A DNA stretch of 11,270 nt from Gymnopus androsaceus JB14 (Eukaryota; Basidiomycota; Agaricomycetes; Agaricales; Omphalotaceae): the NCBI GenBank assembly GCA_009733575.1, contig ML769522.1, positions 153,851-165,120 on the forward strand, read 5' to 3'. The notes beneath the pieces were generated by a model, which was not told the origin of the DNA, ran no database searches, and saw only the letters and a program-made list of their open reading frames with translations. Of the stretch, positions 7,606 through 11,270 are shown piece by piece. A program made the position numbers and the translations under genes. Numbering within the stretch: position 1 is the first letter of the stretch; every line of letters begins with the position of its first letter.

Positions 7606-8025
7606 CACCTGTCAGTCCCAACTGATGGATACCATGTCAGGAACATCAAACACTATTTAATGAGCACACAATGCAATTCTGACAAGTTCAACTTCTCTTC
7701 CTCCCCCACCAGTGAGCTTGAACTGACTCTGACATTAAGCTCTCCTCTCTGAGTCCACACTTTTTAAGGTACTTAATATTTCTTTTACCTTAGTGATCTG
7801 CAACAAAGTACTTACTAAGTAGACATTGGGGTAGCAGCTGCTAGTACTTAGTCAGTTAGAGTATCACACTGTTGTTAGACCTGGTAGTCAGTTGTACTGG
7901 TAGCGGCAAGCTAGTAGCTTTTGCATTAACAATGATTTTATGATATGATTTTGCTTTTGCAAATGGAAACCATTCAGAGGAATAATATATTCCTTATTGA
8001 ATACAACCCTGACACTGATGTCAGG

Positions 8026-8140
8026 CAAGGTTCCTGTGAGATCCACAGCAGTTCACAGCAATCCACAGCAATCCACAGTTCTGTACAGAGGGGTACCTTG
8101 CTGTGGCCTCTGTGAGTGCTGCAGGTTCTGCTGACACAGT
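8026..8140. repeat. Repeat unit D: CCACAGCAATCCACAG units and an inverted core
   Basis: ATCCACAGCA-type units recur from about 8040 to 8080, followed by ACAGAGGGG (compare 6634 in unit B) and a degenerate inverted core CAGGTTCTGCTGAC (8122-8135). This is the rightmost recognisable unit of the family before the right end of the block. Confidence 0.55.
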
Positions 8141-8247
8141 TGAGTGTGTTGAGCCTTGATACATTCCATATCTTCAATTTGAACACCATTTGCATTTGCC
8201 CAGTAATGTCCTAGTCTCAGAAAATGCTGCTGTTCAAATGAGTGATC

Positions 8248-8273
8248 ATGTTCAAAGGACTGGTTAAATACTG
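8248..8273 (-). repeat. Right terminal inverted repeat of the 3.2-kb block
   Basis: In reverse complement this reads CAGTATTTAACCAGTCC followed by TTTGAACATG, matching the left end at 5048 with one internal difference and a drift at its inner edge. TA follows at 8274-8275. Confidence 0.6.
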
Positions 8274-8275
8274 TA

Positions 8276-8825
8276 TTGAATATAAGTACTATTGATGAGC
8301 AAGAAGTTAAAAAGGACCTGGAACTTGGAAGTCAAAAAATCACAGTAAATTGCTTGCAGTGCTTGCACATTGCACTCATTCTGCTTAAAAATTTTGAATA
8401 TAAGGTCTCATACATGTTTTAAAGACATCTTTCTGTTTACTTTGAAGTAATGTTATGAGGAAAAAATTCAGGATTTTTGAACTTATGCAAAATCACACTT
8501 ATTTCAGGTTCCCATGAGGTCCTTGATTTTTAGAGCCACAAATACTTCATGGGCAAGTACAATGTTTTAACAGTACCTTTGGTACATGTATATAATTAGT
8601 ACTGCAAGCCTGTTAAGGTGCCTGATGTGTAGATGTTGTTTCGCAAGCAAGAAGTGCCAAAAAATGCAGTTTCGGACACTGCCAATGCCGTTAAGCGCTT
8701 TTTATCGGACTTGACACGCGCACGGCAAGGCGTGGAAAGTGGAAAGGAAATACTATAATTATCTTATCTTACGTAAAAGCTTACATAAGCTGGAAACAGT
8801 AACTCGGCAATAAATTGCACTCGTA
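8276..8825. other. Spacer between repeat block and dehydrogenase remnant
   Basis: No gene recognised. A plus-strand stretch at about 8280-8421 is open and somewhat protein-like (containing STIDEQEVKKDLELGSQKI), but lacks a clear start or any family resemblance. The remainder is AT-rich. From about 8640 the base composition becomes more GC-balanced towards the dehydrogenase remnant. The end of the dehydrogenase gene should lie here but is not recognisable. Confidence 0.4.
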
Positions 8826-9480
8826 ATTAACCTCGAAACCTTCCGGCTTCAACTCATTTGCCAACGCAATGACATACAAATTAGCTGCAGCTTTGGATGT
8901 ATTATAGGCGACAACATGCTAAACTGAGCCTGGGCGCGATTGATATGTGTTTCATGCCATGCCGGTACTATTGAGTATCATTACCGGTGGGATCCTCTGC
9001 GAAGCAGAGGGAGAGATGTCTGGGTGGTTTGTATCATGCCGTAGAAATTGGTCTCAAATGTTTCGCGGATGGTGGAAATGTCAATGGTGGATGCGTTTTG
9101 AGGCTTTGACATACAGCTTATGCCTAAAGGAGTAATTGGGATTCTGATAAAGCATATGGTATGAGTTCAATTTTTACCCGCATTATCTGCTAGCACGTCC
9201 AATTTTCCTTCCTCTTTCTCGATTGTCAGCTTGAATAGACTTTTTATCCGTGACTTCTAATTTGCTTCTAATTGAACAAATTTTACATCAAGATTGTGCT
9301 CCTTCAGTTTCCGCCTATATACAAAATCAGTGAAACAGCGCGAAGATATCGAAGGAATTCAACGGCTTCCCGCAAGGCTAGATACACTGTGTGACCTTTC
9401 AAAGCAAGCAGTTGGACAAGGTCTTAACCTATGCCAGTGTTGGATCCAGTAACCAGAATGGTACGGGTCTCAATAGACAC
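8826..9480 (-). pseudogene. Short-chain dehydrogenase/reductase pseudogene (C-terminus missing)
   Basis: In several frames on the minus strand this reads as a classical SDR (Rossmann-fold NAD(P)-dependent oxidoreductase). In order: TRTILVTGSNTGIG, the TGxxxGIG cofactor loop (about 9427-9465); a mid part KLKEHNLDVKFVQLEA; GKLDVLADNAG (NNAG motif altered to DNAG, 9176-9199 for its core); STIDISTIRETFETNFYG (about 9038-9094); MILNSTGM; and the active site YNTSK followed by AAANLYVIALANELKPEGF (YxxxK at 8892-8906). It is dead: GTG stands where ATG is expected (9478-9480); TAA follows directly after the glycine loop (9424-9426); a TAG and a TGA lie in the middle; and at least three single-base indels shift the frame, one just before YNTSK. 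About 50 C-terminal residues normal for the family are not recognisable. The substrate cannot be inferred. Confidence 0.88.
9315..9363 (-). other. Probable intron 1 of the dehydrogenase pseudogene (49 nt)
   Basis: Between the VYLALREA segment and KLKEHNLD lies a sequence that starts GTTGAA, has CACTGAT as a branch point 18-24 bases before its end (9327-9333), and ends TATATAG. Length and signals fit fungal introns. The flanking exons are one base out of phase when joined, consistent with an indel in the pseudogene. A second possible intron of similar size follows DNAG (GTAAAA to TATCAG). Confidence 0.6.
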
Positions 9481-9714
9481 TGATAAAGAGGAGAATATGC
9501 GAATCCGGACGCCACGTTATAGACTTGAATACGCTCTCAATGGTAGTGCTGATACGATTTTAGTGAGAAGATTCGCCGACGAAAGACCGATGGGCAATCA
9601 CAACAGTTACACAATTAAACAGAAGCGTAAGAGGCCGAGTGGAGACTTTTCTCGTTGAATATTCCCAAAATCTGGTTGAGTTAGTATTACACGACTGCTA
9701 CTTTCGGAAGTTCC

Positions 9715-9721
9715 TTATATA
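9715..9721 (-). promoter_or_regulatory. Possible TATA box (TATATAA) upstream of the dehydrogenase remnant
   Basis: On the minus strand TATATAAGG occurs about 235 bases before the expected start codon position at 9480. It is a good match to a TATA box, but the distance is long and the region is AT-rich, so it may be chance. Confidence 0.2.
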
Positions 9722-9801
9722 GCAATGTTTGTCAGCTCTTATACGCTAAAGCGGTCAAAGCTGTAAATTTTGGATTCGACCAAATTGTACTGTATTTGAT
9801 T

Positions 9802-9814
9802 TGTGTGTGTGTGT
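9802..9814. repeat. TG dinucleotide microsatellite
   Basis: Six and a half TG units in the intergenic region. Confidence 0.8.
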
Positions 9815-10260
9815 TTGAGTCTTGACCGATGAGAATTTGGTCCGAAGAATGAAAGTTTTATTGGATGTGATAGCGACTGGTGACGGGGGAGATGTGTTTC
9901 TCTGTACATTTTTATTGAAATACTTGCTGCCTCGACTGTATATATAACTTCTCGATAAATTTCTGCGTGCATCCCTTGTCGACTTCATTCATGATGATCA
10001 GCGAGTAGCATTTCATGTAAAGCTGCTACATACAAGTACATCGGATATGTATTTCGAACATTTTATCTTTAAACACAGCAACTCCAAAACTGGATACCGA
10101 GCCTTGAAGGAAATAACCATAATGTACACCCAAACCGACTTATTACTGTCCAAGTTGGCCGGTATGAAATCGACTTCACTTATGGAACTTTAGCGGGCTC
10201 GATGTTCCAAAAGCTTTCCGCATATTCCAAGATCGCCCTGTCTGAACTGAATTTGCCCAT

Positions 10261-10311
10261 CTAAATAGAAAAGGTTAGTAACAGCCACGAAGAGAAAAAC
10301 TGTCGGCATAC
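10261..10311 (-). other. Last intron of glycogen phosphorylase (51 nt)
   Basis: Donor GTATGC, branch point TTACTAAC (10274-10281), acceptor TATTTAG. It joins ...RTTAN to MGKFSSD in phase 0, the natural junction in this family. Confidence 0.9.
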
Positions 10312-10394
10312 ATTGGCTGTAGTACGAATTGACTTCTTGACCCATTCATCTTTATCGAGGTAAGCTTGGTCCACCATTGCTAGGGCACCGATGT

Positions 10395-10449
10395 CTATTA
10401 TCCGATGGTCAGCACTGAGATTTTGAATCAGAGCAATATATACACGTAC
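10395..10449 (-). other. Intron of glycogen phosphorylase (55 nt)
   Basis: Donor GTACGT, branch point GCTGACC, acceptor AATAG. It splits the Tyr codon in DFDSYIGAL (T before, AC after), keeping the frame. Confidence 0.9.
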
Positions 10450-10508
10450 ATGAATCAAAGTCATCTGTGAGAAGATAATGGTCTCCTTGGCGGATCGTGT
10501 TGAGCAAA

Positions 10509-10560
10509 CTGGACACAAACTGGTTAGGAATTTCCATCGAGTAAAACTGTAAATACTCAC
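10509..10560 (-). other. Intron of glycogen phosphorylase (52 nt)
   Basis: Donor GTGAGT, branch point CCTAACC, acceptor TCCAG. It splits the Pro codon in VYEPLLNTI (CC before, T after), keeping the frame. Confidence 0.9.
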
Positions 10561-11270
10561 GGCTCATACACCCCACCATCACCAAACCTGCCTTCAGAAA
10601 CAGTGTTCAGCACCTTTGCCAACGCAGGGCATTTTTTTCACAGGGATCAGGATGATAAATGTGTTGGTATCGCAATCTTCGACGCCTAAATTGTATGGAT
10701 CGGTAAACTTTAGTAAAGAAGCGTTTGGACCCAAATTAACAGAGTCAGGTGTCCGAAGAAGACTAGCAGGACCCTAGCAAGGCTTCAATGTGAAGATAAG
10801 CAATGTACGCACAGACGATTACTCTCTCCTACAGCCTCTGCAATCTCAATGTTGGCACATTTGAAGAAGTCTAGGGCCAATCCTCTAACAAACTTCTAAA
10901 TTCACCAATCACAACGGTCCAACCAATAAACCTATCAAACAATTCAATGTTTGACGTCCGGATGCCCTCGTACCAGCAGTATGATATCTGGGAAGATATC
11001 GAGGCAGGATGAGCAACTTGCAAAGGACAGAGTAATCCGGTAGGAAGTAAATGGTGGACAGGTCCGAGAGTGTCCGGGTCGGCGTTTGATAACTCTGCGC
11101 ATTGACGATGAGGCCGAATTGTTCTGTCAGGTTTCCGAGCTGTTATGCATTATTTGTTATCCCATCACGAAGTTTTGCGTCAGCTTGCGGATGAAATCTG
11201 TAGATTCAAAAAGGACACCTTAGATAAACGAACAATAAGCAGGGAGAAGGAGAGACTAACATGGCGGAGC

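Larger units (their letters stand above)
5048..8273. mobile_element. Putative 3.2-kb non-autonomous DNA transposon or nested repeat block
   Basis: The block starts with CAGTATTTAACCACTCC (5048 on) and ends with the reverse complement of CAGTATTTAACCAGTCC (ending 8273); about 25 bases match with one or two differences. Both sides are flanked by TA (5046-5047 and 8274-8275). Near both ends the motif CACTCATTTGAACA recurs (5245-5263 on the plus strand, 8232-8244 inverted), like subterminal repeats. The interior holds no transposase and no convincing gene: the short open frames at 5151-5438, 5592-5816, 5904-6131, 7102-7290, 7327-7605 and 7974-8195 look like chance or fall on repeats. It is full of hairpins and degenerate repeats, listed separately. 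A non-autonomous TA-target element is the simplest reading. Several nested or adjacent small elements that happen to share ends are equally possible. Confidence 0.5.
9481..10179. other. Intergenic region between phosphorylase 3' end and dehydrogenase start
   Basis: No gene recognised on either strand; the open frames at 9431-9658 (+) and 9739-9988 (-) have no family resemblance. It would contain the 3' flank of the phosphorylase and the former promoter of the dehydrogenase. It includes a TG/GT dinucleotide run at 9802-9814. Confidence 0.5.
10180..11270 (-). pseudogene. GPH1: Glycogen phosphorylase, C-terminal part, frameshifted upstream; runs off the window
   Basis: Glycogen phosphorylase (EC 2.4.1.1, GT35) releases glucose-1-phosphate from glycogen using pyridoxal phosphate. 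The last four exons splice in perfect frame: CPALAKVLNTVSEGRFGDGG (to 10561), LLNTIRQGDHYLLTDDFDS (10450-10508), ALAMVDQAYLDKDEWVKKS (10312-10394), and MGKFSSDRAILEYAESFWN to TAA (10180-10260). Upstream, family blocks are recognisable in changing frames: LRYQHIYHPDP (about 10640-10675), FFGHLT (about 10746-10763), NIEIAEAVGESN (10818-10853), AGTRASG then TSNIELF (10937-10977), YFLPDYSV (11026-11052), ADPDT (about 11075) and FIRKLT (about 11185-11205). Breaks include a missing base in an A-run at 10632-10638, another before LRYQH, one between AGTRASG and TSN, and stops. The lysine that binds pyridoxal phosphate, in the family's SNMKF motif, is not preserved. The 5' two thirds of the gene lie beyond the right edge. 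Confidence 0.9.

Noticed and set aside
10261..10560. Continuous 99-codon minus-strand frame across the phosphorylase exons
   Set aside because: It runs through two real introns and starts in a third; the middle peptide is intron translation. The spliced exon model explains the sequence better.

Overview
The window looks like a transposon-rich, gene-poor stretch of a filamentous basidiomycete genome, most likely an agaricomycete. The evidence is a set of ~50-nt introns with GT donors, CTRAY branch points and AG acceptors, an F-box protein with the architecture usual in mushrooms (N-terminal coiled coil, F-box, long leucine-rich C-terminal part), a fungal-type glycogen phosphorylase, and several non-autonomous terminal-inverted-repeat elements. 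I see no rRNA, convincing tRNA, CRISPR or prokaryotic gene organisation. The organism call is inference from gene style, not from a marker gene.

Layout, left to right. Positions 1-459 hold no recognisable gene. A small MITE-like element lies at 460-603. Positions 604-1552 hold only weak reading frames. A plus-strand fragment of unknown family ends at 1858, exactly where a truncated, broken F-box copy (copy 1, minus strand, to 2247) begins. A second, nearly full-length copy of the same F-box gene (copy 2, minus strand, 2652-4195) follows. It carries three stop codons and one 8-bp frameshifting near-duplication. A MITE with 37-bp terminal repeats (35/37 matching) occupies 4537-4775. An exon-like GC-richer segment (about 4825-5010) is squeezed between it and a 3.2-kb repeat-filled region (5048-8273), which is bounded by ~25-bp inverted repeats and TA dinucleotides and contains many copies of a 15-bp core in both orientations. 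To the right are two more decayed minus-strand genes: a short-chain dehydrogenase/reductase (about 8826-9480) and the C-terminal part of a glycogen phosphorylase (10180 to the right edge).

All four recognisable host-type genes read on the minus strand, and all are broken by stops or frameshifts. They do not form a pathway: the F-box copies would have been ubiquitin-ligase adaptors, the dehydrogenase an NAD(P)-dependent oxidoreductase, and the phosphorylase a glycogen-degrading enzyme. The glycogen phosphorylase is unevenly decayed: its last four exons splice in perfect frame to a normal C-terminus, while the part just upstream is full of indels. The best reading is a region of gene decay and transposon insertion. 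I found no clearly new coding system. The most unusual items are the 8-bp duplication in the F-box gene, the repeat architecture of 5048-8273, and the uneven decay of the phosphorylase.
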